Origin: Sutterella parvirubra YIT 11816
GTDB lineage: Bacteria > Pseudomonadota > Gammaproteobacteria > Burkholderiales > Burkholderiaceae_F
Assembly: GCF_000250875.1 (NCBI RefSeq)
Contig: NZ_JH605003.1
Location: forward strand, 1 to 8,082
Length of the DNA stretch: 8,082 nucleotides
Direction: 5' to 3'
Below are positions 1 to 5,859 of the stretch, in pieces. Positions within the stretch are counted from its first letter, which is position 1. Each line of letters begins with the position of its first letter. Below the pieces are notes generated by a model. It saw only the letters and a list, made by a program, of their open reading frames with translations, did not search any database and was not told where the DNA came from. A program made the translations under genes and the position numbers.

Positions 1-28
1 TCGCAAGTTTCCTCGCGCGTTTTCTATG

Positions 29-69
29 AAAAAGGGACCGCGGTCGGCGTCGGCCGCCCCATCGGTCCC
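29..69 (-). terminator. intrinsic terminator of ettA
   Basis: On the minus strand, downstream of the ettA stop, a perfect 7-base stem (GGGACCG at 34-40 pairing with CGGTCCC at 63-69) encloses a GC-rich inner region that can form its own small stem. It is followed directly by five T (bases 33 to 29 read on the minus strand). Hairpin plus T-tract at 26 bases from the stop codon is a standard rho-independent terminator. An A/T imbalance on the other side is weak, so I read it as acting mainly on the minus strand. Confidence 0.85.
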
Positions 70-94
70 TTCACTTTCGGCGTCGTGCCGGGCG

Positions 95-1759
95 TCAGTG
101 CTTCAGCGGCTTGAAGCGCAGGCGCTTCGGCTGGCAGGCCTCTTCGCCCAGACGGCGGCGCTTGTCGGCTTCGTACTCGTTGTAGTTGCCGTCGAAGAAG
201 ACCACCTTGGAGTCACCCTCGAAGGCGAGGATGTGGGTGGCGATTCGGTCGAGGAACCAGCGGTCGTGCGAGGTGACGAGGGCGCAGCCGGCGAACTCGA
301 GGAGCGCCTCTTCGAGCGCGCGGAGCGTTTCGACGTCGAGGTCGTTCGAGGGTTCGTCGAGAAGCAGGACGTTGCCGCCCGCGAGAAGCGTCTTCGCGAG
401 GTGCAGACGGCCGCGTTCGCCGCCCGAGAGCGTGCCGACCAGTTTCTGCTGGTCGCCCCCCTTGAAGTTGAAGCGGCCGAGGTACGCACGGCTCGACATC
501 TGGAACTTCCCGACGGTGAGGATGTCGTTCCCTTCGGAGATCGCCTCGAAGGCGGTCTTGTCGTTCGGGAGCGAATCGCGCATCTGGTCGACGGCGGCGA
601 TGCGCACCGTCGGCCCGATGTTGATCTCACCGCTGTCTGGCTGCTCCTTCCCCGTGATCATCTTGAAGAGCGTCGACTTGCCGGCGCCGTTCGGGCCGAT
701 CACGCCGACGATGGCGCCGGGCGGGATCGTGAAGGAGAGGTCTTCGATCAGAAGACGGTCGCCGAAGCCCTTCGAGACGTTCTTGAACTCGATCACGTTG
801 TTCCCGAGGCGTTCCGCCACGGGAATGAAGATTTCGTTCGTTTCGTTGCGCTGCTGGTATTCGACGCTCGAGAGCTCTTCGAAGCGCGCGAGACGCGCCT
901 TCGACTTCGCCTGACGGCCCTTCGGGTTCTGGCGGACCCATTCGAGTTCGTGGCGGATCGCCTTCATGCGGGCGTCTTCCTGGCGCTTTTCGATTTCCAG
1001 GCGCTTTTCCTTCTGGTCGAGCCAGGAGGAGTAGTTGCCCTTCCAGGGAATGCCTTCGCCGCGGTCGAGTTCGAGGATCCACTCGGCCGCGTTGTCGAGG
1101 AAGTAGCGGTCGTGGGTCACGGCGACGACCGTGCCGGGGAAGCGGTGGAGGAACTGCTCCAGCCACTCGACCGATTCCGCGTCGAGGTGGTTCGTGGGTT
1201 CGTCGAGCAGGAGCATGTCCGGGCGCGAGAGGAGCAGACGGCAGAGCGCGACGCGGCGCTTTTCGCCGCCCGAGAGGTGACCGATCTTCGCGTCCCAGGA
1301 CGGCAGACGGAGCGCGTCCGCGGCGATTTCCATCTGGGTTTCGGCGTTGGTGCCCGCGGCGGCGATGATCGCTTCGAGGCGCGCCTGTTCGGCGGCGAGC
1401 GCGTCGAAGTCCGCATCGGGTTCGGCGTAGGCCGCGTAGACGGCGTCCAGCTTCGCCTGCGCCTGCATCACCTCACCCATGCCCTCTTCGACCGCTTCGC
1501 GGACGGTGTGCTCGGGGTTCAACTGCGGCTCCTGCGGGAAGTAGCCGATGTTGATGCCGGGCATCGGCACGGCTTCGCCTTCGTGCTCCTGATCCACGCC
1601 CGCCATGATGCGAAGGAGCGTGGACTTCCCCGCACCGTTCAGACCCAGCACGCCGATCTTGGCGCCCGGGAAGAACGAAAGCGAAATGTCCTTGAGAATC
1701 TGACGCTTGGGCGGAACGATCTTGCCCACGCGGTTCATCGTGAAAACGTACTGTGCCAT
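95..1759 (-). CDS. ettA: energy-dependent translational throttle protein EttA (ABC-F ATPase)
   Basis: Cytoplasmic ABC-F protein of 554 residues, essentially the family length (E. coli EttA has about 555). EttA binds the ribosomal E site and gates entry into elongation according to ATP/ADP. Two complete ABC cassettes are visible: Walker A GLNGAGKST at 39-47, signature LSGGE at 162-166 and LLLDEP with catalytic Glu187 and switch His216; then GPNGAGKST at 355-363, LSGGE at 444-448, LLLDEP with Glu469 and His498. The insertion at about 95-140 corresponds to the EttA arm, and the charged stretch at about 240-300 to the interdomain linker that touches tRNA. No membrane segments are seen, as expected for ABC-F. 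The start MAQYVFTMNRVGK matches the family N terminus; the ribosome site (TAAGAG, about 8 bases upstream) is weak. It is followed by its own terminator. Uup and other ABC-F paralogues are less likely because of the arm and the lack of a C-terminal coiled coil. Confidence 0.96.
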   Translation of the reverse strand: MAQYVFTMNRVGKIVPPKRQILKDISLSFFPGAKIGVLGLNGAGKSTLLRIMAGVDQEHEGEAVPMPGINIGYFPQEPQLNPEHTVREAVEEGMGEVMQAQAKLDAVYAAYAEPDADFDALAAEQARLEAIIAAAGTNAETQMEIAADALRLPSWDAKIGHLSGGEKRRVALCRLLLSRPDMLLLDEPTNHLDAESVEWLEQFLHRFPGTVVAVTHDRYFLDNAAEWILELDRGEGIPWKGNYSSWLDQKEKRLEIEKRQEDARMKAIRHELEWVRQNPKGRQAKSKARLARFEELSSVEYQQRNETNEIFIPVAERLGNNVIEFKNVSKGFGDRLLIEDLSFTIPPGAIVGVIGPNGAGKSTLFKMITGKEQPDSGEINIGPTVRIAAVDQMRDSLPNDKTAFEAISEGNDILTVGKFQMSSRAYLGRFNFKGGDQQKLVGTLSGGERGRLHLAKTLLAGGNVLLLDEPSNDLDVETLRALEEALLEFAGCALVTSHDRWFLDRIATHILAFEGDSKVVFFDGNYNEYEADKRRRLGEEACQPKRLRFKPLKH

Positions 1760-1780
1760 TGCTCTTAGGTGAGTTCGAGG

Positions 1781-1798
1781 CGCCGCCGGAGGGCGGCG
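1781..1798 (-). other. GC-rich hairpin in the ettA leader
   Basis: CGCCGCC (1781-1787) pairs perfectly with GGCGGCG (1792-1798) around a four-base loop. The hairpin ends 21 bases before the ettA start codon, in the mRNA leader if ettA is transcribed from upstream. No T-tract follows on the minus strand, so it is not a terminator. It may modulate translation or protect the 5' end. I found no convincing ettA promoter in the 124-base gap 1760-1883. Confidence 0.5.
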
Positions 1799-1803
1799 TA
1801 ACG

Positions 1804-1838
1804 AAAAGCGCGCGGCGCTCCGTGTGGGAGGCGCCGCG
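1804..1838 (-). terminator. probable intrinsic terminator after the kinase-like gene
   Basis: On the minus strand an 8-base stem (1831-1838 with 1811-1818) extends by three further pairs (1827-1829 with 1819-1821) past a single bulged base, closing a five-base loop. It is followed by CGC and then TTTT (1807-1804). It sits 46 bases past the stop of the kinase-like gene and upstream of ettA. The T-tract is short, so termination may be partial and allow some read-through into ettA. Confidence 0.6.
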
Positions 1839-1883
1839 ACGGGAAATGAAGTGGCCTGATTTTAAGTGAAAAGTCTTAGACGC

Positions 1884-2564
1884 TCAGCGTCCGCGGCGGT
1901 ACTTCTTGCGCCGAAGCTTCATGTACCAGCCGAAGTAGCGCATGCGGCCCTCCTCAAAGCGCTGGAGCGCGGCGCGGCGCGCTTCGCCCATCTGCTCGGG
2001 GAGGAACTGGTTCCACTTTTTGAGAACGCCCGAATCGTCGATGTGTTCGAGCATCCGGCGCAGCCACCCCGGGAAGTACCGCGTGATGACGGCGGACTGG
2101 AAGTCGATCAGGCCGGGCGTGCCGTCCGGGCGGATGATGAAGTTACCCGTGCCGCGAAGGTCGAGGTGCGCGACGCCGCGCGCGTGCATCTCATCGACCA
2201 AGGCTTCGAGGCGCTCCATGTAGGCGAGATCCACGGGCGAACGGTTCACGCCCTTTTTGCGCACGAGCCCCGAGCCCTCCAAAAACCGGATCGCCAACGC
2301 CTGACGGTCGACGAAGAAGGCTTCGCCCGCGATGCCGTCGATGCCTTTGAGGCGCGCGAGCACCGCCGCTTCGCGGCGCAGCAGGAGCGGCCCCACGATG
2401 GTGCGCGAAAACCAGCCGCGGGTGCTGAAGTCCTTCACGGTCCATCGGACGCCGTCCTTCTCGACGAGCGTGACGACGGCGTTCAAGCCCCCGCCGTCTC
2501 GCATCAGCTTGACGGTGTGCTCGGCCATCTCGGCGCGGTCAAAGGGCTTCTCTTGATCGTGCAT
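1884..2564 (-). CDS. small protein-kinase-fold protein (RIO/WaaP-like)
   Basis: A 226-residue soluble protein with the core residues of the eukaryotic-like kinase fold: VKDF with Lys44 (ATP-binding lysine position), Glu65 in RREAAVLARL (helix C glutamate position), HLDLRGTGN at 133-141 giving a catalytic loop with Asp135 and Asn141, and IDFQ with Asp154 in the place of the DFG aspartate. All catalytic positions seem intact, so it is probably an active phosphotransferase. The HxDxxxxN spacing and small size recall the RIO1 and lipopolysaccharide (Kdo/WaaP) kinase groups, and the substrate cannot be told from sequence. The C terminus (about 216-226) is strongly basic, which might bind membrane or nucleic acid. 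The start at 2564 has little ribosome-site support; Met13 (2528) is an alternative. It lies 20 bases past the terminator of the preceding gene, so it needs either its own promoter inside that terminator or read-through. Confidence 0.72.
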   Translation of the reverse strand: MHDQEKPFDRAEMAEHTVKLMRDGGGLNAVVTLVEKDGVRWTVKDFSTRGWFSRTIVGPLLLRREAAVLARLKGIDGIAGEAFFVDRQALAIRFLEGSGLVRKKGVNRSPVDLAYMERLEALVDEMHARGVAHLDLRGTGNFIIRPDGTPGLIDFQSAVITRYFPGWLRRMLEHIDDSGVLKKWNQFLPEQMGEARRAALQRFEEGRMRYFGWYMKLRRKKYRRGR

Positions 2565-2583
2565 TCGGGTACCGGAGTCGGAT

Positions 2584-2626
2584 AAAGAAAAGGCGCCGCC
2601 CGGAACGACATTCGTGGGGGCGGCGC
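2584..2626 (-). terminator. intrinsic terminator after the hypothetical gene
   Basis: A perfect 9-base stem, GCGCCGCCC at 2593-2601 with GGGCGGCGC at 2618-2626, has a 16-base loop that contains a small inner ACG/CGT pairing. On the minus strand it is followed by CTTTTCTTT (2592-2584). It is 31 bases past the stop of the 134-residue gene and ends that transcript, only 20 bases ahead of the next start codon. Confidence 0.85.
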
Positions 2627-2656
2627 GCTCTGCGTGGCTTGTGCGGGTCCTGAAAA

Positions 2657-3061
2657 TCAGGGCATCACGATGCCGCCGCCCTGCGGGGCGGCCGGCGGAG
2701 CCTGGAAGCCCGGCATGCCGGGCGTGACGATCTGGCTCGCGGCCTCGCGCTGGAGTTCGCGGATGCGTTCGACCGTCTTGCGCAGGCCCTCGCGCGCGGC
2801 GGCGCTGTAGCCGGCGACGGCTTCGGCGACGTTCGCGGCGGGGATCTCAAAGGAGATCGGCAGCGGGCCCATCTGGGTCATGATCTGCGTTTCGCCCGTG
2901 AAGATCGGCGCACGGGAGGGATCCCGCTGACCGTTGGCGTCGATCGGCGTGAGGATGCGGATGACGCCCACCTTGCGGTCCGTCACCACTTCCTCGGAAT
3001 AGAGGTTCGCGGCGTCCATTTCGGCGCCGACGTTGTCGAGCTCGCTCGTTTCCTCAGTCAT
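2657..3061 (-). CDS. conserved hypothetical protein, 134 residues
   Basis: I do not recognise a characterised family. The chosen start at 3061 gives MTEETSELDN and has GGAG about 10 bases upstream; an in-frame ATG 42 bases earlier (3103) has no ribosome site, so it is less likely. The protein has an acidic N terminus and a compact middle (about 20-75) that looks beta-rich and contains KVGVIRILTPID, ending in PLPISFEIPAANVAEAV. A charged amphipathic helix follows at about 80-110 (EGLRKTVERIRELQREA), then a flexible Gly/Pro/Ala-rich tail ending IVMP. There is no signal peptide or membrane segment, so it is likely cytoplasmic. It lies 48 bases behind a universal stress gene on the same strand with no terminator between, so the two are probably cotranscribed. 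The layout resembles uncharacterised proteins I associate with beta-proteobacteria, but that is a recollection and not a search. Confidence 0.75.
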   Translation of the reverse strand: MTEETSELDNVGAEMDAANLYSEEVVTDRKVGVIRILTPIDANGQRDPSRAPIFTGETQIMTQMGPLPISFEIPAANVAEAVAGYSAAAREGLRKTVERIRELQREAASQIVTPGMPGFQAPPAAPQGGGIVMP

Positions 3062-3109
3062 CGGAGAGTCTCCAGTGTGTGTTTGAGCCTGAAAGGCGCT
3101 CATTCTATA

Positions 3110-3544
3110 TCAGCGGTAGACCATCACCGGGATCTTCGAGTGGGTGAGCACCTTCTGGGTCTCGGACCCGAGGAGCACCGCGGCGATCCCCTTGCGGCCG
3201 TGGCTCGCCATGAAGACGAGGTCGCAGTCGTGCTTGTCGCACTGCTCGATGATGGCGTCCGCGGGCGAGAAGCTCTTGACCAGCACGGTGTCGCAGTCGA
3301 CGCCCAGGTCTTCGGCGAATTCCTTCGCGGCGGCGAGGCGCTCCTCGGCTTCGCCCGTCACGCGCTCATCGTACTGTTCGATCGATTCCGGGCGGTATTC
3401 GGCGAGGTTGGTGTAGGAATAGGGTTCGACCACGGTCATGACGACGAGGTGCGCGCCGAGCGGCTTCGCGAAGCGGGCGGCCCCTTCCACGGCCTTCACC
3501 GAGCGCTCCGAGCCGTCGGTCGGAACAAGAATGCGTTTGTACAT
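3110..3544 (-). CDS. universal stress protein, single UspA domain
   Basis: A 144-residue cytoplasmic protein with one complete UspA domain. It starts MYKRILVPTDGS with Asp10 in the nucleotide-pocket position and ends with the ATP-loop signature SHG-x9-GS at 114-127, followed by VLTHSKIPVMVYR. The first Gly of the usual G-x2-G-x9-G(S/T) loop is Ala113, a common variant, so nucleotide binding is likely but not certain. A longer reading frame begins at 3592; the start at 3544 is chosen because AGGAAG stands 6 bases before it and the protein then starts exactly where UspA domains do. Its leader carries a hairpin directly before the ribosome site and a -10 candidate at 3596-3601. The 134-residue hypothetical gene follows and is probably in the same transcript. 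The family acts in stress survival by nucleotide binding and protein interaction; the specific partner is unknown. Confidence 0.93.
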   Translation of the reverse strand: MYKRILVPTDGSERSVKAVEGAARFAKPLGAHLVVMTVVEPYSYTNLAEYRPESIEQYDERVTGEAEERLAAAKEFAEDLGVDCDTVLVKSFSPADAIIEQCDKHDCDLVFMASHGRKGIAAVLLGSETQKVLTHSKIPVMVYR

Positions 3545-3560
3545 GTGGCTTCCTTTTTTC

Positions 3561-3585
3561 GGCGGGCGGGTCCGGTTCGCCCGCC
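3561..3585 (-). promoter_or_regulatory. 5'-end hairpin of the uspA-like mRNA
   Basis: GGCGGGCG (3561-3568) and CGCCCGCC (3578-3585) form a perfect 8-base stem around a nine-base loop. On the minus strand the stem is followed by GAAAAAAGGAAG, which holds the ribosome site, so there is no T-tract and it is not a terminator. If transcription starts near 3589, the stem begins about four bases from the 5' end, a position known to protect mRNA from 5'-end-dependent decay. Confidence 0.6.
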
Positions 3586-3595
3586 GCTTCACACT

Positions 3596-3601
3596 ATTTT
3601 A
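3596..3601 (-). promoter_or_regulatory. -10 candidate (TAAAAT) for the uspA-like gene
   Basis: TAAAAT on the minus strand, 52 bases before the start codon and predicting a start of transcription near 3589. No good -35 is present at 16-18 bases; the region there is TTTTTG followed by a GC-rich hairpin (3602-3618). It is a candidate from the hexamer alone. Confidence 0.45.
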
Positions 3602-3618
3602 GGCGCGTTCGGCGCGCC
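3602..3618 (-). other. hairpin between tcdA and the uspA-like promoter
   Basis: GGCGCG (3602-3607) pairs with CGCGCC (3613-3618) around five bases. It lies 14 bases past the tcdA stop and abuts the TAAAAT box. On the minus strand the tract after the stem is TAAAATAG, poor in T, so termination of tcdA here would be weak. It may be a degenerate terminator merged with the next promoter. Confidence 0.45.
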
Positions 3619-3632
3619 CAAAAAGATGAAGT

Positions 3633-4415
3633 TCAATCTTCGCGTTCACCCGCAATCGCATTGATCACAAGCGAAGCCAACATGAGGCCCGCGGTCCCGG
3701 TGACGACGACGCCGGAGCCGAACCCGATCCTCGCCCCTTCGGGTTGGCCCGCCGCCTGGTTGTTGGCGGCGGAAGGCTGACGGACGGGCTCGTCGCTCGC
3801 GACGACGGGAATGCCGAATTTGACGGAGCGCCCCGAGGCGTTCCCCGCGGGGAAGCCGTGGAACTTGCGCAGGTTCGTGCGGAGTTTCGCCAGAAGCGGA
3901 TCGCCCTTGACGCGCGCGAGGTCCTCGACGACAAGGCGTTCGGGGTGGCGCTTGCCGCCCGCGCCGCCCGACGTGACGACCTTGAGGCCCTTTCGCCTCG
4001 CGGCGGCGACCAGGGCGGTCTTCCCGCGAAGGTCGTCGATGCAGTCCATCACGAAGTCGGCGTCCGCGGGAAGAATCTCCTCCGCGTTCTCCGGCGTGAT
4101 GAAGGATTCAATCAACTCCACCCGGCAGTCCGGATTGATGAGCCCGATGCGCTCGCGCATCAACGCCACCTTCCCGCGGCCGTAGTTCCCGTCCATCGCA
4201 TGAAGCTGACGGTTCGTATTCGACAGCGCGCTCACGTCGCCGTCAATCAAAGTGAGACGACCGATGCCGGACCGAGCCAGCGCCTCCATCGCCCAGCTGC
4301 CGACGCCGCCGGCGCCCGCCACGACGACATGCGCACGCGCCAGTCGCGCGGCGCCGTCTTCGCCGTAAAGTCTTGCCACACCACCCAATCGGCGGGGGTC
4401 ACTCGTCACGCTCAT
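3633..4415 (-). CDS. tcdA: tRNA threonylcarbamoyladenosine dehydratase TcdA (CsdL)
   Basis: E1-like (ThiF/MoeB/UBA-type) ATP-dependent enzyme of 260 residues that cyclises the t6A37 modification of ANN-decoding tRNAs to ct6A. Visible features: the family-typical start RRLGGVARLYGEDG, the glycine-rich nucleotide loop GAGGVGS at 34-40, LIDGD at 56-60, SNTNRQ at 65-70 with the Asn/Arg residues that hold ATP, Lys82, and MDCIDD at 123-128. The segment TSGGAGGKRHPER at 148-160 replaces the ASTAGGAK-like stretch of the E. coli enzyme, and a hydrophobic C-terminal stretch at about 232-255 fits the membrane-associated tail of this family. MoeB or ThiF are less likely, because the paired Cys-x-x-Cys zinc motifs are absent. 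The gene is divergent from the tandem usp and upstream of the single-domain usp, with no evident functional link. Its ribosome site (TGGGA) is modest. Confidence 0.94.
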   Translation of the reverse strand: MSVTSDPRRLGGVARLYGEDGAARLARAHVVVAGAGGVGSWAMEALARSGIGRLTLIDGDVSALSNTNRQLHAMDGNYGRGKVALMRERIGLINPDCRVELIESFITPENAEEILPADADFVMDCIDDLRGKTALVAAARRKGLKVVTSGGAGGKRHPERLVVEDLARVKGDPLLAKLRTNLRKFHGFPAGNASGRSVKFGIPVVASDEPVRQPSAANNQAAGQPEGARIGFGSGVVVTGTAGLMLASLVINAIAGERED

Positions 4416-4492
4416 TCCCAGCGTACTCCGTAAAGAAAAAGCGAAAAAGTCAAAACAAAGTTTTTCGAATTCGCACCCCAGTCGACACGTTT

Positions 4493-4517
4493 TCGAGAAT
4501 TCTTTTTCTCGATTTTT
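4493..4517 (+). terminator. terminator-like hairpin upstream of the tandem usp
   Basis: TCGAGAA (4493-4499) and TTCTCGA (4506-4512) form a 7-base stem with loop TTCTTT, followed by TTTTT at 4513-4517. The shape is right for a plus-strand intrinsic terminator, but the stem is AT-containing and no plus-strand gene precedes it. If a promoter lies further left it would be an attenuator in the usp leader; otherwise it blocks stray antisense transcription out of tcdA. Confidence 0.45.
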
Positions 4518-4583
4518 GCCTCGACTAGGTACTTTTCCGAAAGTCCTCCACTTCGAAAAAGAAGTAGAGTGACATCAACGACG

Positions 4584-4601
4584 CGGAAAACAGGTTTTCC
4601 G
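4584..4601. promoter_or_regulatory. 18-base palindrome, operator candidate
   Basis: CGGAAAAC-AG-GTTTTCCG is a perfect 8-base inverted repeat with a two-base centre, 91 bases before the tandem usp start codon. The two-base spacer is too tight for a full-length RNA hairpin and suits a dimeric DNA-binding protein. It lies downstream of the weak -10 candidates, where a repressor would act. No regulator is identified. Confidence 0.4.
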
Positions 4602-4632
4602 ATTCGACCAACCGGAGACCTGATTCCCAAAG

Positions 4633-4661
4633 CGGCTCCTCTTCGAAAAAAGGACGAGCCG
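4633..4661 (+). other. leader hairpin before the tandem usp
   Basis: CGGCTC (4633-4638) and GAGCCG (4656-4661) form a perfect 6-base stem around 17 bases, with two further possible pairs (4639-4640 with 4651-4652). It ends 20 bases before the ribosome site AAGGGGG (4681-4687), so it would be in the mRNA leader without masking the ribosome site. Confidence 0.4.
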
Positions 4662-4691
4662 AAACGAACATTCAGAGACCAAGGGGGTCAC

Positions 4692-5594
4692 ATGCGTATT
4701 CTCGTTCCTGTCGACGGCAGCAACAACAGCTCCAACGCGCTCAAGTTCATTGCCGGCCGCACCACGCTGATCGGCAGCAATCCTACCATCGAACTTCTGA
4801 ACGTTCAGCAGCCGCTCCCCGCGCGCGCCTGCCGCCTCGTGGGTCAGGACGCGCTCACGCGCTACTACGAAGACGAAGCCGAAAAGGTCTTTGAACCCGC
4901 CCGCCGACTTCTGCAGGGCGCCGGCGCCCAGGCGACCGAATCCTTCGTCGTCGGCGACGCCGCCGAATCGATTTCGAAGGAAGCCGAACGCCTCAACGCC
5001 GACCTGATCGTCATGGGTTCGCGCGGTCAGAGCGCCTTGAAGGGCCTCTTCTTCGGTTCGGTCTCGAACGGCGTGCTCGCGCAGTCGCGCTGCCCCGTTC
5101 TGATGCTCCGCGACAAGGTTCCGCCGGAAACCGATGCCCTGCGCGTCGGCATCGCGGTGGACGGCTCGAAGTACGGCCGCGCGGCGGTCCGCTATGCGCT
5201 GCGCCACATCTCGCTCTTCGGCACGGGCGCGACCTTCTACCTGATCAACGTCGTCTCCGACTACGCCGGCGCCGTCATGCCCGACATGGCCGGCATGGCG
5301 CTCCCGTCGCTCTCGGAAGAAGAAGTGCTCGAACTCCAGAAGGACGAATTCAACGAAGCGGTCGATCCGCTCCGTCCGCTCTTCTCGAAGGCCGCCATCA
5401 AGACGCATGAAGTCTGCCTGGTCGGCAACCCCGGCGACGAAATCGCCGCGTTCGCGAAGAAGAAGAAGCTCGACCTCATCGTCATGGGTTCGCACGGCTA
5501 CGGCCGCTTCAAGGCCGCCGTGATGGGTTCGACCGCCACGCGCATCGCCGCGACGGGCGACGTCCCGCTCTTGATCATCCGCAACGCCTACTAA
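4692..5594 (+). CDS. universal stress protein, tandem UspA domains
   Basis: A 300-residue cytoplasmic protein of two fused UspA domains. Domain 1 spans about 1-141, beginning MRILVPVDGS with Asp8 and ending with the ATP loop G109-x2-G112-x9-G122-S123. Domain 2 spans about 150-300, beginning RVGIAVDGS with Asp157 and ending G266-x2-G269-x9-G279-S280. Both nucleotide loops are complete, unlike the single-domain neighbour. A longer reading frame opens at 4569, but the start at 4692 is preferred: AAGGGGG precedes it by four bases and the UspA fold begins at once. It is transcribed alone from the AT-rich region and ends at a strong terminator. Tandem Usp proteins form pseudo-dimers and act in starvation, oxidative or anaerobic stress survival; E. 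coli UspE has this arrangement. The specific role here is unknown. Confidence 0.95.
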   Translation: MRILVPVDGSNNSSNALKFIAGRTTLIGSNPTIELLNVQQPLPARACRLVGQDALTRYYEDEAEKVFEPARRLLQGAGAQATESFVVGDAAESISKEAERLNADLIVMGSRGQSALKGLFFGSVSNGVLAQSRCPVLMLRDKVPPETDALRVGIAVDGSKYGRAAVRYALRHISLFGTGATFYLINVVSDYAGAVMPDMAGMALPSLSEEEVLELQKDEFNEAVDPLRPLFSKAAIKTHEVCLVGNPGDEIAAFAKKKKLDLIVMGSHGYGRFKAAVMGSTATRIAATGDVPLLIIRNAY

Positions 5595-5646
5595 GGTTCG
5601 CGGTTTCGGCCGCCCGGCGCCCCGGGCGGTCCGATAGAAATTTCGG

Positions 5647-5682
5647 ATGCCCGTCATCGCTTTTGCGACGGCGGGCATTTAT
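5647..5682 (+). terminator. intrinsic terminator of the tandem usp, merged with the next promoter
   Basis: A 14-base stem (5647-5660 with 5665-5678) has one A-C mismatch, one G-T wobble and a TTTT loop, and is followed by TTTAT. It lies 52 bases past the usp stop. The same bases that form its T-tract supply the TATAAT box at 5680-5685, so end and start of transcription share sequence. Confidence 0.85.
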
Positions 5683-5685
5683 AAT
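5680..5685 (+). promoter_or_regulatory. -10 box (TATAAT) of the riboswitch / Mn exporter transcript
   Basis: An exact TATAAT that predicts a transcription start near 5692, ten bases before the first paired base of the riboswitch. No consensus -35 is found: the hexamer 17 bases upstream is TCGCTT, inside the terminator hairpin. The placement directly ahead of the aptamer supports it. Confidence 0.65.
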
Positions 5686-5701
5686 GCGGCTCGCATCCCC
5701 T

Positions 5702-5807
5702 CCGCGGGGGAGTAGTCCACCAAAGACCGCGTCAACAGACTTGAGATTTCCCCTCATGGCGCGGCGCCCGGGCGTGAAGGCGCCCGACGGCCGGACAAGA
5801 CCTGCGG
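5702..5807 (+). ncRNA. yybP-ykoY-type manganese riboswitch aptamer
   Basis: Three conserved blocks of the yybP-ykoY family are present in order: GGGGAGTAG at 5707-5715, GTCAACAGACTTGAG at 5731-5745 and GGACAAGACCT at 5793-5803. A closing helix P1 can form between 5702-5708 (CCGCGGG) and 5801-5807 (CCTGCGG), seven continuous pairs including one G-U, bringing the first and last conserved blocks together as in the known fold. Inside are two local stems, TGAG/CTCA (5742-5745 with 5753-5756) and CGGGCG/CGCCCG (5769-5774 with 5781-5786). The family senses Mn2+ and typically turns on Mn exporters (mntP, mneA/UPF0016, alx). The downstream gene is exactly such an exporter, which is strong independent support. 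I assigned it by memory of the consensus, not by a covariance model. Confidence 0.85.
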
Positions 5808-5859
5808 CGGCGTGACGTGCGGTTTGGCGCCTCCATGGGACAGGAACCCGGGATCGGCG

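Larger units (their letters stand above)
4416..4691. other. AT-rich divergent regulatory region, tcdA / tandem usp
   Basis: This 276-base gap is markedly more AT-rich than its surroundings, and I see no gene in it. It must hold the promoters of both divergent genes, but no consensus pair stands out. On the minus strand TTGACT (4453-4448) could be a -35 for tcdA, although no good -10 follows at 16-18 bases. On the plus strand TAGGTA (4526-4531) and TAGAGT (4565-4570) are weak -10 candidates. It also contains a terminator-like hairpin, an 18-base palindrome and a leader hairpin (listed separately), and three copies of TTCGAA (4464, 4552, 4642). Confidence 0.6.

Noticed and set aside
26..1768. 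580-residue plus-strand reading frame across ettA
   Set aside because: It is exactly antisense to ettA, rich in Arg/Glu/Val and without any family motif; long antisense frames are expected from GC-rich codon use.
4412..4630. 72-residue minus-strand frame in the tcdA / usp gap
   Set aside because: No ribosome site and no recognisable motif; it lies over the palindrome and the terminator-like hairpin and overlaps the tcdA start by four bases.
4569..4691. N-terminal extension of the tandem usp from 4569
   Set aside because: The extension has no domain and runs through leader hairpins, whereas the ATG at 4692 has AAGGGGG upstream and starts exactly at the UspA fold.
5756..5815. 19-codon ATG frame inside the riboswitch, possible leader peptide
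   Set aside because: No ribosome site, and the bases are accounted for by the aptamer and its 3' strand.
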